Shown: positions 24,709 to 33,232 of the stretch, piece by piece
Layout of the letters: every line of letters starts with the position of its first letter
Position numbering within the stretch: the stretch's first letter is position 1
Assembly: GCA_963753545.1 (NCBI GenBank)
Contig: CAVWCQ010000011.1
Span: forward strand, 682,001 to 746,000
Source of the DNA: CAVWCQ01 sp963753545
Lineage (GTDB): Bacteria; Chloroflexota; Anaerolineae; Aggregatilineales; Aggregatilineaceae
Length of the DNA: 64,000 nucleotides
Direction: 5' to 3'
Made by a program: the position numbers and the translations under genes
Notes under the pieces: generated by a model
Told to the model about the DNA's origin: nothing
The model's database searches: none
Seen by the model: only the letters and a program-made list of their open reading frames with translations

Positions 24709-26973
24709 CTATTCCCCCAGCGTGAAGCAGCCGCCCGTCCACAAATCAGGCCAGGGTGAATGGGGCATATCGTAATAATCCTCGACGACGCGGCGCACCA
24801 GCGGCGCGGCAACTTCCGAGCCTTCACACGAATTCTCGACAATCGCCACAATCGCCACTTCCGGGTTATTCTGCGGCACGAACGAGGCGAACCATGCCTG
24901 CGGGTTGACTCCTGCACCGCCCGTTTGCGCCGTTCCGGTCTTGCCACAGACGACAATATCCGTCTTCTGGAACTTATACCAGGGTTCGAACATATAGCGT
25001 GCCGTCCCGTTGGGATCAAGCGTCACCTGGCACATCGCCTCGCGGATCGATTCCCAGATGGATGGATCATAATCGAGCACCTCGGTTGGTGTGGGCACGG
25101 CGACATACACCGGATCGTCGGAGATCAACTGCACTTTCCGGACAAACTGGGGTTTATAGAGCGTCCCACCATTGGCAACCGCCGCGACCATCCGCGTGAT
25201 CTGGAGCGGTGTCACCTGGATCGGTCCCTGGCCGATGACCAGATTCACCGAGTTGGCCATAGCCCAACTGCGTCCATTAAAGGCGAAGATGGAGTTGCTG
25301 TCAGGAATCTGCCCTGTTTCTTCCTGTAGATCGGTCTGCCCGGTGGGAACGCCCAGCCCCATCTGGCGAGCGTGCCGCGTCAAAATCTGGTTGTCCACGC
25401 CATTCAGGGTCGCGCCCAACTGGTAGAAATAGGGGTCACACGAATAAGTGAGCGCATGGGGCAGATTGATTGTTCCGTGCGAATAGCCCGATCCATACGT
25501 CCAGTCCTTGCGCATCGGCAGCGCGTCTTCGGGGTTCGACCAGGTTGTGGTGCAGGTGTACCATGTATCGGTCGTATACACGCCGCTGTCCAGCCCGGCA
25601 GCCATCGATACGATCTTGAAGACCGAGCCGGGCGGGTAAAGGCCGGAGGTTACACGGTTCAGGAGCGGTGTGCGCGGGTCCTGGTTGATCGCCTGAATCT
25701 GTTCGTCCCGGTTCGCGATCGGCGCGTCGGGGTTAAAGATGCTGGGATCGAACCAGGGGTAGCTGACTGCCCCCAGAACTTCCCCGCTGTGCACATCCAT
25801 GACCACTACCGCCGCCCCGCGTGACGTCCCTGTCCAGGCGGGCGCTGAAGCATAGGCGTCTTCCATCGTATCCTGAAGCTTCTGCTGCAAATCGCGATCA
25901 ATGGTCAGGTATACACTCTGGCCCGGTGTGGGAGGGATTTCAGCCAGCGTGCGCAAAATCTCGCCGGAAGGGGCCACAACCATCAGCGTGCGGCCAATCG
26001 TCCCCGCCAGATACGACTCGTAGGATTGTTCGATTCCCGACTGCCCGACGATGGCATCAGGCGGATACCCTTTCCGCCTGTAGACCTCCTCCTGCTCCGG
26101 CTGAATCTTGCCCACGTAACCAACAATGTGGGGGGCCAACGTACTCAGATAGCGGCGCGCAGATCGCGTCTGCGTGTCGGTTGGATCGTCGCCAATGTCA
26201 CAGCGTGTCAGCAGGTTCTGTTCCTCGGCACGATAGATATCCGGGTTTACTTCGCCAATGCGAAAGCGAATATCCGGGGCGAAGCGATCAAAAGTCGCCT
26301 GAATGACATCCGGCTCAAGCTCCAAAATCTGGACCAGTTCATCGACACAGGCTTTTTCGTCGGTGATATCGCGCTCGGTGATGAACAGTGTGATCGCCTG
26401 CCCGTTCTGATCGGCCAGCACGTTGCCGTTGCGGTCATAGATATTGCCCCGGTTCGGCATGGATGACTGGATCTGCAGCGTCGCGCCGTTTTCCAGGCCG
26501 GAGAAAATATCGGCACGCGACCACGCCACGCGCCACCCTTCCGGCGTCTCGATCAACTGCATGGTGCGCTCGCTGTCCGTGATATCGCCAAAAACCTGCG
26601 TATGAAAGGTGACATCATAGAGCACGGAGGCGGTTGATCCCTCGCGCAGAGAGTTGGTAACGTGCATATCCAGTGTATTCAGGCCAACCAACTCAGCGAC
26701 GTCGTTATATTCCGCGACAAATTCATCCGGGGTGTAGGCATCGCGGCTGTTGGGCGTGATCAGGCTGTACATAGCCGCATAATCCGTGATGCGCCACGCG
26801 CTGAGGAACGTCTCTGCGATCTGTTCCGCCTGTTCGATGGTCAGCGTCGGCCCGGAGAAGGGATACGCGCTTTCCGTGGCGGTTGTCGAATTGCCGCCGT
26901 TACTTTTGCAGCCCGCCAGCAAAATCAACGCGCTCAACAGTGCGGCGCGTAGTGCTCGTTTGAATGTCCTCAT
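24709..26973 (-). CDS. Class B penicillin-binding protein (PBP2-like lipoprotein), copy 1
   Basis: About 754 residues from ATG 26973. A type II signal (RAALLSALILLAGCKSN, lipobox LAGC) is followed by an NTF2-like MecA_N domain (EQAEQIAETFLSAWRITDY), a PBP dimer domain (MPNRGNIYDRNG) and a transpeptidase domain. The transpeptidase motifs are PGSVFK (SxxK), YSCDPYFY (SxD, as in PBP2) and CGKTGTAQTG (KTG). It crosslinks peptidoglycan. A lipid anchor in place of a membrane helix is unusual for this class. A close paralogue follows immediately upstream in coordinate order of transcription, 16 bases away. Confidence 0.88.
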   Translation of the reverse strand: MRTFKRALRAALLSALILLAGCKSNGGNSTTATESAYPFSGPTLTIEQAEQIAETFLSAWRITDYAAMYSLITPNSRDAYTPDEFVAEYNDVAELVGLNTLDMHVTNSLREGSTASVLYDVTFHTQVFGDITDSERTMQLIETPEGWRVAWSRADIFSGLENGATLQIQSSMPNRGNIYDRNGNVLADQNGQAITLFITERDITDEKACVDELVQILELEPDVIQATFDRFAPDIRFRIGEVNPDIYRAEEQNLLTRCDIGDDPTDTQTRSARRYLSTLAPHIVGYVGKIQPEQEEVYRRKGYPPDAIVGQSGIEQSYESYLAGTIGRTLMVVAPSGEILRTLAEIPPTPGQSVYLTIDRDLQQKLQDTMEDAYASAPAWTGTSRGAAVVVMDVHSGEVLGAVSYPWFDPSIFNPDAPIANRDEQIQAINQDPRTPLLNRVTSGLYPPGSVFKIVSMAAGLDSGVYTTDTWYTCTTTWSNPEDALPMRKDWTYGSGYSHGTINLPHALTYSCDPYFYQLGATLNGVDNQILTRHARQMGLGVPTGQTDLQEETGQIPDSNSIFAFNGRSWAMANSVNLVIGQGPIQVTPLQITRMVAAVANGGTLYKPQFVRKVQLISDDPVYVAVPTPTEVLDYDPSIWESIREAMCQVTLDPNGTARYMFEPWYKFQKTDIVVCGKTGTAQTGGAGVNPQAWFASFVPQNNPEVAIVAIVENSCEGSEVAAPLVRRVVEDYYDMPHSPWPDLWTGGCFTLGE

Positions 26974-26989
26974 GATGTCCCCCACACGC

Positions 26990-29233
26990 TTACTCGCCTA
27001 GCTCCTGACATCCATCTTTCCACAGCGGCGGCAGGTCGGATGCGGGCATGTGATAATAATCCTCGATGATCATGCGCACGATGGGCGCGGCTACTTCGGA
27101 GCCTTCACACGAGTTTTCAACAATCACGGATATCGCGATCTGCGGATCGTCCTTTGGAACAAAGGCGGTAAACCATGCCTGCGGTTTGACGCCCGCTCCG
27201 CCCGTTTGCGCTGTACCTGTTTTGCCGCACACGATATGGGTCGTATTCTGCCAGATATACCAATCCGCGAAAATAAAGTTGGCCGTGCCGTCCGGCAGGG
27301 TGGTGACATCGCACATCGCCTGCCGGATGAGATCAAAAACCTCCGGCTTAAAATCGAGCGTTGAGGTAGCAGTAGGTGACGCGATAAAGGTAGGGTCGCC
27401 GCTGTTCGGCTGGACGCGGCTGACAAACTCCGGCTTTAACATCGTGCCGCTGTTGGCGACTGCCGCTGTCATGCGCACGATCTGGAGCGGCGTGATCTGT
27501 GTCTCGCCCTGCCCGATGACCAGATTGAGAGTATCCGTGATGCTAAAATTGGGGTTATCCACCGGGTTCGGAATATAACCGCGCTGCTCGTCCAGGTCTT
27601 CCTGGCCCGTATCCATGCCCAGGCCCATCAGGTTCGCATAATGAGGCAGCAGCGAGGTATCCCGCTGGTGCATCCGCGCGCCAAGGGTCCAGAAATACGG
27701 GTCGCATGAGTAGGTAAGCCCCTTGCGCGCATCAATGCCCGGGCCATGCGAATCCGGATATTTCCAGTCGGTGCGCTGGTCCAACGAGTTGCCCAGGTCT
27801 TTGCCCGACCATACCCCCGTACAGGTGATCGTCTCATCTGCCGGAAAAACGCCGCTGTCCAGCCCTGCCGCCAGTGACACGATCTTAAAGATCGATCCTG
27901 CCGCGAACTGGCCACTGGTCACGCGGTTCAGCAGTGGGGTACGCCAGCTATTTTGCAGCCGGGTAATATCCGCCACCGGATCATATACAGGCGGATCGGG
28001 CAAAAACAGCCCCGGCGAATAATCGGGATAGCTCATCATGGCCAGAATCTCGCCCGTGTGGATATCCATCACGACTGCTGCCGCGCCCGGCGATTTCGGT
28101 GCCCATGTTCCCTGCGAATAGTTGTAGGCGTCCACAAAATCCTGCTCAAGCGCCATCTGCAAATCGCGGTCAATCGTCAGGTAGACGTTTTGCCCCGGCT
28201 GCGAGGCGATTTCGGCAATCTGGCGGACGGTTTCACCTTCTGGCCCGATAATCAGAAGCTGCCCGCCGACCTGCCCCGCCAGTACATCCTCATAGGCTTT
28301 TTCGATGCCTTCCTGCCCCACCAGCGCATCCGGCGGGTAGCCCTTGCGTGCATACTCTTCGGCCTGTTCGGGGCGAATCTGGCTCACATAGCCGATCAGG
28401 TGCACCGCCAGATCGTTGTAGTAGCGGCGGCCTGTCCGCGTGTAGAAGCTGTTGGAATCGGCGCTGTTCACCCCGCACAACTGGGCCAGATTGACCTGGT
28501 TCGCCTGGAAAATATCCGTGTCCAGTTCGGGACCATAAAAGCGCGTGCTCACATCGTACATTTCAAAGTCTTTTTCAATCGCCTGGTATTCGCGGTGGAC
28601 AATACTCGACAGCAGCGAAATACACCCCGAAACATCTGGCATTGACGCTTTGGTGAGCAGCAGCACGACTGACGTTCCATGCTGATCGACCATCACTTTG
28701 CCGTTGCGATCATAGATATTGCCGCGGTCCGGTACGGTGGAGCGCATATCCAACTGCGTCTCTTCGGTGTACCCCTCGAAGATATCCATCCGGGACCACG
28801 CCACGCGCCACCCATCTGCCGTTTCAATCAGGCGCATCAATCGCCCCGGATCGCTGATCGGGCCAAACCGCGTGGAGCGGAAGGTTGCATCGTAGGAGAT
28901 AACTGCCGTCGTTCCCTGTTTGCTCGTCTCCGTGATGTTGATTTCAAGTTTTTCAAGCGCGATCAGGGTTGAGGCGGCCTCATATTCCTGGGCAAAAGAC
29001 TCAGCGGTAATTGCTGCCTGGCTGTTGGGGCTGATCAGACCGTACATCCCGCCGTAATCGCCGCTTTCCCAGCCCGAAAAGAAGGCCCGCGCCACGTCTC
29101 GCGCCGCATCCAGCGATAGTTCTGTGCTGGGGCCGCTGTTACCGCCGCTCAGGGGAGAAGGCGTATCAGCACACGCGCCGAGGAGAGTCGCCGCGATCAG
29201 CAGGGACGGAATAATCTGTTTGATGTGCATCAT
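26990..29233 (-). CDS. Class B penicillin-binding protein (PBP2-like lipoprotein), copy 2
   Basis: A 747-residue paralogue of the neighbouring PBP. It has a lipobox LLGACAD, an NTF2-like domain (ARDVARAFFSGWESGDYGGM), a dimer domain (VPDRGNIYDRNGKVM), and a transpeptidase domain with AAGSIFK, YSCDPYFW and CGKTGTAQTG. The two genes share most motifs but differ widely elsewhere, so the duplication is old. They are probably co-transcribed. Tandem PBP2-like lipoproteins without rodA/ftsW nearby suggest a dedicated role, perhaps in beta-lactam tolerance or septal versus side-wall synthesis. This is inference. Confidence 0.88.
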   Translation of the reverse strand: MMHIKQIIPSLLIAATLLGACADTPSPLSGGNSGPSTELSLDAARDVARAFFSGWESGDYGGMYGLISPNSQAAITAESFAQEYEAASTLIALEKLEINITETSKQGTTAVISYDATFRSTRFGPISDPGRLMRLIETADGWRVAWSRMDIFEGYTEETQLDMRSTVPDRGNIYDRNGKVMVDQHGTSVVLLLTKASMPDVSGCISLLSSIVHREYQAIEKDFEMYDVSTRFYGPELDTDIFQANQVNLAQLCGVNSADSNSFYTRTGRRYYNDLAVHLIGYVSQIRPEQAEEYARKGYPPDALVGQEGIEKAYEDVLAGQVGGQLLIIGPEGETVRQIAEIASQPGQNVYLTIDRDLQMALEQDFVDAYNYSQGTWAPKSPGAAAVVMDIHTGEILAMMSYPDYSPGLFLPDPPVYDPVADITRLQNSWRTPLLNRVTSGQFAAGSIFKIVSLAAGLDSGVFPADETITCTGVWSGKDLGNSLDQRTDWKYPDSHGPGIDARKGLTYSCDPYFWTLGARMHQRDTSLLPHYANLMGLGMDTGQEDLDEQRGYIPNPVDNPNFSITDTLNLVIGQGETQITPLQIVRMTAAVANSGTMLKPEFVSRVQPNSGDPTFIASPTATSTLDFKPEVFDLIRQAMCDVTTLPDGTANFIFADWYIWQNTTHIVCGKTGTAQTGGAGVKPQAWFTAFVPKDDPQIAISVIVENSCEGSEVAAPIVRMIIEDYYHMPASDLPPLWKDGCQELGE

Positions 29234-29311
29234 AACAATCTCTCGCTAAAAGGATGAGGGGCAAAGCGCCCAAATAGCATCAGCTTTACCCCCCAACTAT
29301 TTGTCTGCTAG

Positions 29312-29336
29312 AGGCGCTCTTCGCGCCTGATTTTTT
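29312..29336. terminator. Terminator-like hairpin
   Basis: AGGCGC (29312-29317) pairs with GCGCCT (29323-29328), followed by TGATTTTTT on the plus strand. No plus-strand gene precedes it. It may end transcripts of the minus-strand Maf gene poorly, or it may be a chance structure. Confidence 0.4.
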
Positions 29337-29389
29337 GTGTCTGATGGCGATTATACCCGCTTTCCGATCCCCGTCGAACGGCGCTTTCC

Positions 29390-30070
29390 CTACGCCAGGA
29401 TCGAACTGTTCAGGTCACAGTCGCGGCCTGGGTGGTGCTGGCAGCCGAGCGCGATCTGCAATTTTGGCTCGATGCCCAGATCGCGCAGCATTTGCACCAG
29501 CAGGCACAGCGGCAGCCCAACGACATTGGAATAACAGCCGTTCAGCGACTCGACGGGGTGGAAAGCCACATTCTGGATAGCATAACCCCCAGCTTTATCG
29601 AATGGATCGCCGCTGGCAATATAAGCGGCGATTTCCTCGTCCGAATAGACGCGCATCCGCACATCCGTGACAGAAACATCCGTCAGGGACCGCCCGCTGT
29701 CTGCATCGATCAGAGTCAGGGCGGTATAAACCTGATGGGTACGCCCGCGCAGTTGGACAAGCATGACCCGCGCTTCCGCATCATCGGCGGGCTTGCCCAA
29801 AATCTCACCGCCGTCGGCTACGGTCGTATCTGCCGCCAGCACGATCATCTGCGGGAGCGCGTTGTGCAGCGCCGCCCGCGCCTTCTCCTGGCTGAGACGG
29901 ATGGTATACTCTCGCGCGGGTTCACCGGGGAACGGCGTCTCATCAATATCGGCGCGCGTCAGTTGGAAGGGAAGCCCCGCCAGCCCCACCAGTTCACGCC
30001 GCCGGGGGGATGCCGAAGCCAGTAGGATTGTTTTGGTCAATTCGTTCAATATGCCTTCACCCCTGATCAA
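29390..30070 (-). CDS. maf: Maf-family nucleotide pyrophosphatase
   Basis: About 220 residues with the Maf signature near the N-terminus (ILLASASPRRRELVGLAG), the active-site block VLAADTTVADGGEILGKP and DPFDKAGGYAIQ. Maf/YhdE-type enzymes hydrolyse nucleoside triphosphates, including non-canonical or methylated ones. The frame starts at TTG 30070, overlapping the upstream DinB stop, but TTG 30049 has a better AGGGGTGAAGG site. The C-terminal tail after QMLRDLGIEPKLQ is longer than usual and not conserved. Confidence 0.87.
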   Translation of the reverse strand: MIRGEGILNELTKTILLASASPRRRELVGLAGLPFQLTRADIDETPFPGEPAREYTIRLSQEKARAALHNALPQMIVLAADTTVADGGEILGKPADDAEARVMLVQLRGRTHQVYTALTLIDADSGRSLTDVSVTDVRMRVYSDEEIAAYIASGDPFDKAGGYAIQNVAFHPVESLNGCYSNVVGLPLCLLVQMLRDLGIEPKLQIALGCQHHPGRDCDLNSSILA

Positions 30071-30519
30071 ATATCCGGCGCTTCGAGGCCCATCAGCCCC
30101 AGCATCAGGAAAACTTCGCCCCGGTGATGCAGTTCATGATCGATCACGTGCCAGATAATCCACCAGAGCGGGATATGTTCGCCGCGCGGAGTATCAATCT
30201 GCTGATCGAGATCGTCCAGGCTCAGCGTCTCAAGATAGTCCTCGGTGCGGGCGTGGACGTCGCTCAGCAGCGCTTTGACCGATGCCACCGTCGGATAGTC
30301 AGCCGCCGTATAGTCCTCCGGCCATTCATCGTACTTGCGCTCGATCTGATAGCGGAACCACCCTTCTTCGGCGCTGGCAATATGGCGCACGACCTCACCC
30401 AAGGACCACAGGCCCTCGCGCGGCACAAAATTGAGTTGATCGTCGGTCAGCATATCCAGCGCGCGAAACAATTCGCGCCGGACCTCATCCCAGTGTTTGA
30501 ACCATTGGCGAGCGTTCAT
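30067..30519 (-). CDS. DinB-family protein (second copy in window)
   Basis: A 150-residue four-helix protein with DinB motifs: VRHIASAEEGWF (first His) and IIWHVIDHELHHRGEVFLML (the other metal-binding His residues). It resembles the 6856 protein only in fold and motif. It overlaps the Maf start by 4 bases, so the pair is probably translationally coupled. The function is unknown; it is likely a metal-dependent transferase. Confidence 0.82.
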   Translation of the reverse strand: MNARQWFKHWDEVRRELFRALDMLTDDQLNFVPREGLWSLGEVVRHIASAEEGWFRYQIERKYDEWPEDYTAADYPTVASVKALLSDVHARTEDYLETLSLDDLDQQIDTPRGEHIPLWWIIWHVIDHELHHRGEVFLMLGLMGLEAPDI

Positions 30520-30549
30520 TCGTGTTTTCTCTCCGTCTGAGGGTGCAAC

Positions 30550-31200
30550 CTAAAATGGGCGTTTCCGATTTTGGAACATCAGACCAAAGCCGCGCCGCGT
30601 CACCAGATAATCATGGTTCGGATCGGCTTCAAGCAGACGCTTACGCAGCCGGCTCACCAGCGCATCAATCGTCTGATCGCTCACCTCTTCGTCCGGCCCC
30701 CAGATCGACTCGCAGATTTCCTCACGAGTCACAATCCGCCCGGCGCGTTCTACCAGCAGGGCCAGCAGCGAAAACTGGTTCGGACTGAGCGGCGGGTAAA
30801 GGGGCATGCCGCCGATGGTCACGCGGGCCGTTGCCGGGTCGATTTCCAGGCCAGCCGCCACCAACAGCACAGGCTCGATCTGGGCCGTTGTTGCCGGATC
30901 GTCAAAGACCCAGGTGCAGATCTGGGCAAAGCTCACCACGTCGCCCGCCCGCAGCCGGTACGATTCCCCAGGACCGAGGCGGCGTCCATTGACGAATGTG
31001 CCGTTGGTGCTGCCAACGTCTTCCAAAAAGATATTCAGATGATCACTTTGCAGGCGAGCATGCAGGCGGGAAACCTCCGTATGATCCATCACGAAGCTGC
31101 AATCGCGAGAGCGCCCAATCGTAAATGGGAAAGTGCTGAGATCGATTGCTTTGCCCGCTTGATCGCCTTCTTGAATTAAAAAACGTTGGATAGATGGCAT
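30550..31200 (-). CDS. FHA domain fused to OmpR/PhoB-type winged helix
   Basis: A 216-residue protein. Residues about 25-95 form an FHA domain (FTIGRSRDCSFV, SRLHARL, DVGSTNGTFVNGRRL) that reads phosphothreonine. Residues about 115-215 form a PhoB-type DNA-binding winged helix (LSPNQFSLLALLVERAGRIVTREEI, QTIDALVSRLRKRL, RRGFGLMF). The fusion would link Ser/Thr kinase signals directly to transcription. No Ser/Thr kinase is encoded in this window. Confidence 0.87.
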   Translation of the reverse strand: MPSIQRFLIQEGDQAGKAIDLSTFPFTIGRSRDCSFVMDHTEVSRLHARLQSDHLNIFLEDVGSTNGTFVNGRRLGPGESYRLRAGDVVSFAQICTWVFDDPATTAQIEPVLLVAAGLEIDPATARVTIGGMPLYPPLSPNQFSLLALLVERAGRIVTREEICESIWGPDEEVSDQTIDALVSRLRKRLLEADPNHDYLVTRRGFGLMFQNRKRPF

Positions 31201-31333
31201 AATACAATCATCCTGGTTGGCGATCCATTGTCTCTATTCTTCGAGTATCATATAACTGCCCATCAGCGTCCTTGTCGCCTGCACGACGGGACACCGACGG
31301 TTACCTGATGCCAACGAAAGAGTATGTCTCGTT

Positions 31334-31564
31334 ATGGATCGTAACAAACTCCGTATAACGGTTGGCTGTGCTGGGATTTACCTGTTCTGTGCCTGCATTC
31401 TCGGCCTGGGCAGCCTGTCGATCTCCTCGCGGCTGGCGGGTGTCGGCTCGGATCGGTCCGACCTGTTTACGCCCCTGTTCGCGCTGGGATGCAGCGTTGC
31501 GAACGGCCTCATGATGGCAATCCCGGTTGCCTACTGGCTCAGCCGCCGCCTGATCAGGCGTTAG
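31334..31564 (+). CDS. Small membrane protein (76 aa)
   Basis: A 76-residue protein with two hydrophobic helices (VGCAGIYLFCACILGLGSL and LFALGCSVANGLMMAIPVAYWL) and a basic tail. No family is recognised. It starts at ATG 31334 and converges on the translin gene, overlapping its end by 11 bases. Confidence 0.55.
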   Translation: MDRNKLRITVGCAGIYLFCACILGLGSLSISSRLAGVGSDRSDLFTPLFALGCSVANGLMMAIPVAYWLSRRLIRR

Positions 31565-32267
31565 CGCCGGAGTCGCCGTCCTCGGCTTCTTCGTCCAGCG
31601 GCAGGTCCGGTACAGCATCGGCAGCATCCAGCCCCATCCGGCTCCCAAAGTCGATCAACGCCTGTCGAAGCTGCTGCTGGCGGATGCTGTTCGTCACATC
31701 GCCCCGCGTGCGTTCGAGCACCCCGCGCAGCGCATCCATACGGCGGCGCAGCCCCCCCGTGATCGCTTCGGCAAAGTCGAATGTCACCAGCACATCATAG
31801 ATGCCATCCATCCGATCCAGCAGGCGCTCCGCTTCGGCGGAATGGCCCTGGCGGATGATATCGAGAATCTGGCGGCGTAGTTCCGACGCAGCCTCGGCTA
31901 ACCCGTTCAGGTATGTTGGGAATTCGACATTCAGCGCCTCTGGCGTGGCGATCAGTTCGCCGCGCACCAGTGCATACGTTACATAGGCTTCCACGTACTC
32001 TTTCAGCGCGTCCTGCGTATAGCCGCTGTAGTACAGATCAGGATAACCCTTGACCTGGGCGCGCATTTCTTCGGCGGCCTGCCGGGCGATCTCCAGCCGT
32101 TCCTGCGCGACAGCCCATTCACGGCGGTGTACAGCCCGAATCGCGTTGGCGCAGAAACGGATCAAGGCGCGTGACTGGTTGATCGCCGCGTCACGCGAGG
32201 CATTTTTCGCCTCGAAATTTTCACGAATTTGTTCAGCAATCGCATCCAGATTATCCAGACTAGCCAT
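31554..32267 (-). CDS. Translin-family protein
   Basis: About 237 residues from ATG 32267, with AAGGCGG just upstream. The translin pattern is clear: RDAAINQSRALIRFCANAIRAVHR, YYSGYTQDALKEYVEAYVTYAL, FPTYLNGLAEAASELRR and DVLVTFDFAEAITGGLRRR. Eukaryotic translin binds single-stranded nucleic acid and with TRAX forms the C3PO nuclease. The bacterial and archaeal members are little studied. It overlaps the DUF3467 gene by 8 bases and is followed upstream by ssb, so a single-strand nucleic-acid role fits. Confidence 0.85.
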   Translation of the reverse strand: MASLDNLDAIAEQIRENFEAKNASRDAAINQSRALIRFCANAIRAVHRREWAVAQERLEIARQAAEEMRAQVKGYPDLYYSGYTQDALKEYVEAYVTYALVRGELIATPEALNVEFPTYLNGLAEAASELRRQILDIIRQGHSAEAERLLDRMDGIYDVLVTFDFAEAITGGLRRRMDALRGVLERTRGDVTNSIRQQQLRQALIDFGSRMGLDAADAVPDLPLDEEAEDGDSGANA

Positions 32268-32619
32268 CTTTGGGGCCGCCTTCCTTGGGACCTTCTTCGC
32301 CATCAGAGCGCAGTGAATTGAACAGTTGATCGGCCAGTGAGGGCGGGCGGGCCGGAATTGGAATTTCGCCATATTGCAGTTCGTACCGCGCGATATTTTC
32401 TTCCAATGCACGCAGCAGCATCTTGGCATTGGTGGGGGCGATAATCACCCGCGCCCGGACGCGCGCCTGCTGTGGCATATTCGGCATAATCTGGGCAAAG
32501 TCCAGGAAAAATTCCCACGGCGAATGGCTGATCACCGCCAGATTCGAATAAGTCGCCGCAAGATCGGCTGGAATCTCGATATTGATCCGCCGGGGTTCAG
32601 GTTTTTTTTGCTCGGACAT
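32260..32619 (-). CDS. DUF3467 protein
   Basis: About 119 residues from ATG 32619, with AAGGAG upstream. DUF3467 features are ADLAATYSNLAVISHSPWEFFLDFAQIMP and the RARVIIAPTNAKMLLRALEENI block. It is a small conserved protein of unknown function found across many bacteria. The end is Gly/Pro-rich. The overlap with the translin gene (8 bases) and the upstream ssb suggest a co-transcribed set of three. Confidence 0.85.
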   Translation of the reverse strand: MSEQKKPEPRRINIEIPADLAATYSNLAVISHSPWEFFLDFAQIMPNMPQQARVRARVIIAPTNAKMLLRALEENIARYELQYGEIPIPARPPSLADQLFNSLRSDGEEGPKEGGPKDG

Positions 32620-32651
32620 AACGGCTCCTTCAGTCCGCAATCAGTAAGAGA

Positions 32652-32683
32652 AACAGCCGCGAGGTTCCCTCAGACCGGCTGTT
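32652..32683. terminator. Hairpin after ssb
   Basis: AACAGCCG (32652-32659) pairs with CGGCTGTT (32676-32683). On the minus strand it follows ssb, but the T-run is poor, so it may only attenuate transcription into DUF3467. Confidence 0.45.
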
Positions 32684-32722
32684 GTCTCAGCTAAATACCT
32701 ACTATACCGCATTTGGTTCGCG

Positions 32723-33121
32723 CTAGAAGGGCAAATCTTCCGGCTCAGTGGGGTACGACCCGCTTGCACCAGCCTCTTCGCCTTCGCCGCGCCGGCCCAG
32801 GAACTGGATATCCGTCGCCGTAAGGTCAAGGCTGGCCCGGGGTTGTCCGTCCTGGCCCATGAACGCTGATGCATTCACGCGGCCTGTCACCATGATCTGC
32901 ATGCCCTTGTGGACATACTGCTGGCAGGTTTCCGCTAATCCGCGCCATGCAGATACGCGGAACCAGGTTGTTTCTTCACGCTGTTCGTTGGCGTTTTTAT
33001 CGGTCCAACGACGGGACACAGCGACGCTGAAATCACAGACGGCCACGCCGCTCTGCGTATAGCGCAGTTCCGGCTCGCGCCCGACATTTCCAATAATGAT
33101 GGTATGCTGATAACCGGCCAT
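32723..33121 (-). CDS. ssb: Single-stranded DNA-binding protein
   Basis: A 132-residue SSB with an OB fold (TIIIGNVGREPELRYTQSGVAVCDFSVAV, EETTWFRVSAWRGLAE, VTGRVNASAF) and the acidic C-terminal tip EDLPF that docks DNA-repair partners. The linker is short. It binds and protects single-stranded DNA in replication and repair. It lies upstream of DUF3467 and translin on the same strand. Confidence 0.93.
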   Translation of the reverse strand: MAGYQHTIIIGNVGREPELRYTQSGVAVCDFSVAVSRRWTDKNANEQREETTWFRVSAWRGLAETCQQYVHKGMQIMVTGRVNASAFMGQDGQPRASLDLTATDIQFLGRRGEGEEAGASGSYPTEPEDLPF

Positions 33122-33232
33122 TTTTGCTCCTTGCGCCTCGCTCTAGATTCTTGGCTTATTATGCGTCACAACACGCTGTTGAGGCAATTCTGATTATACT
33201 CGATTTAGAACGCCTGTTCAAACCCCGATTAT

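Noticed and set aside
32268..32429. Extension of the translin gene to 32429
   Set aside because: The Cys/Trp-rich start is the shadow of DUF3467 and lacks family similarity.
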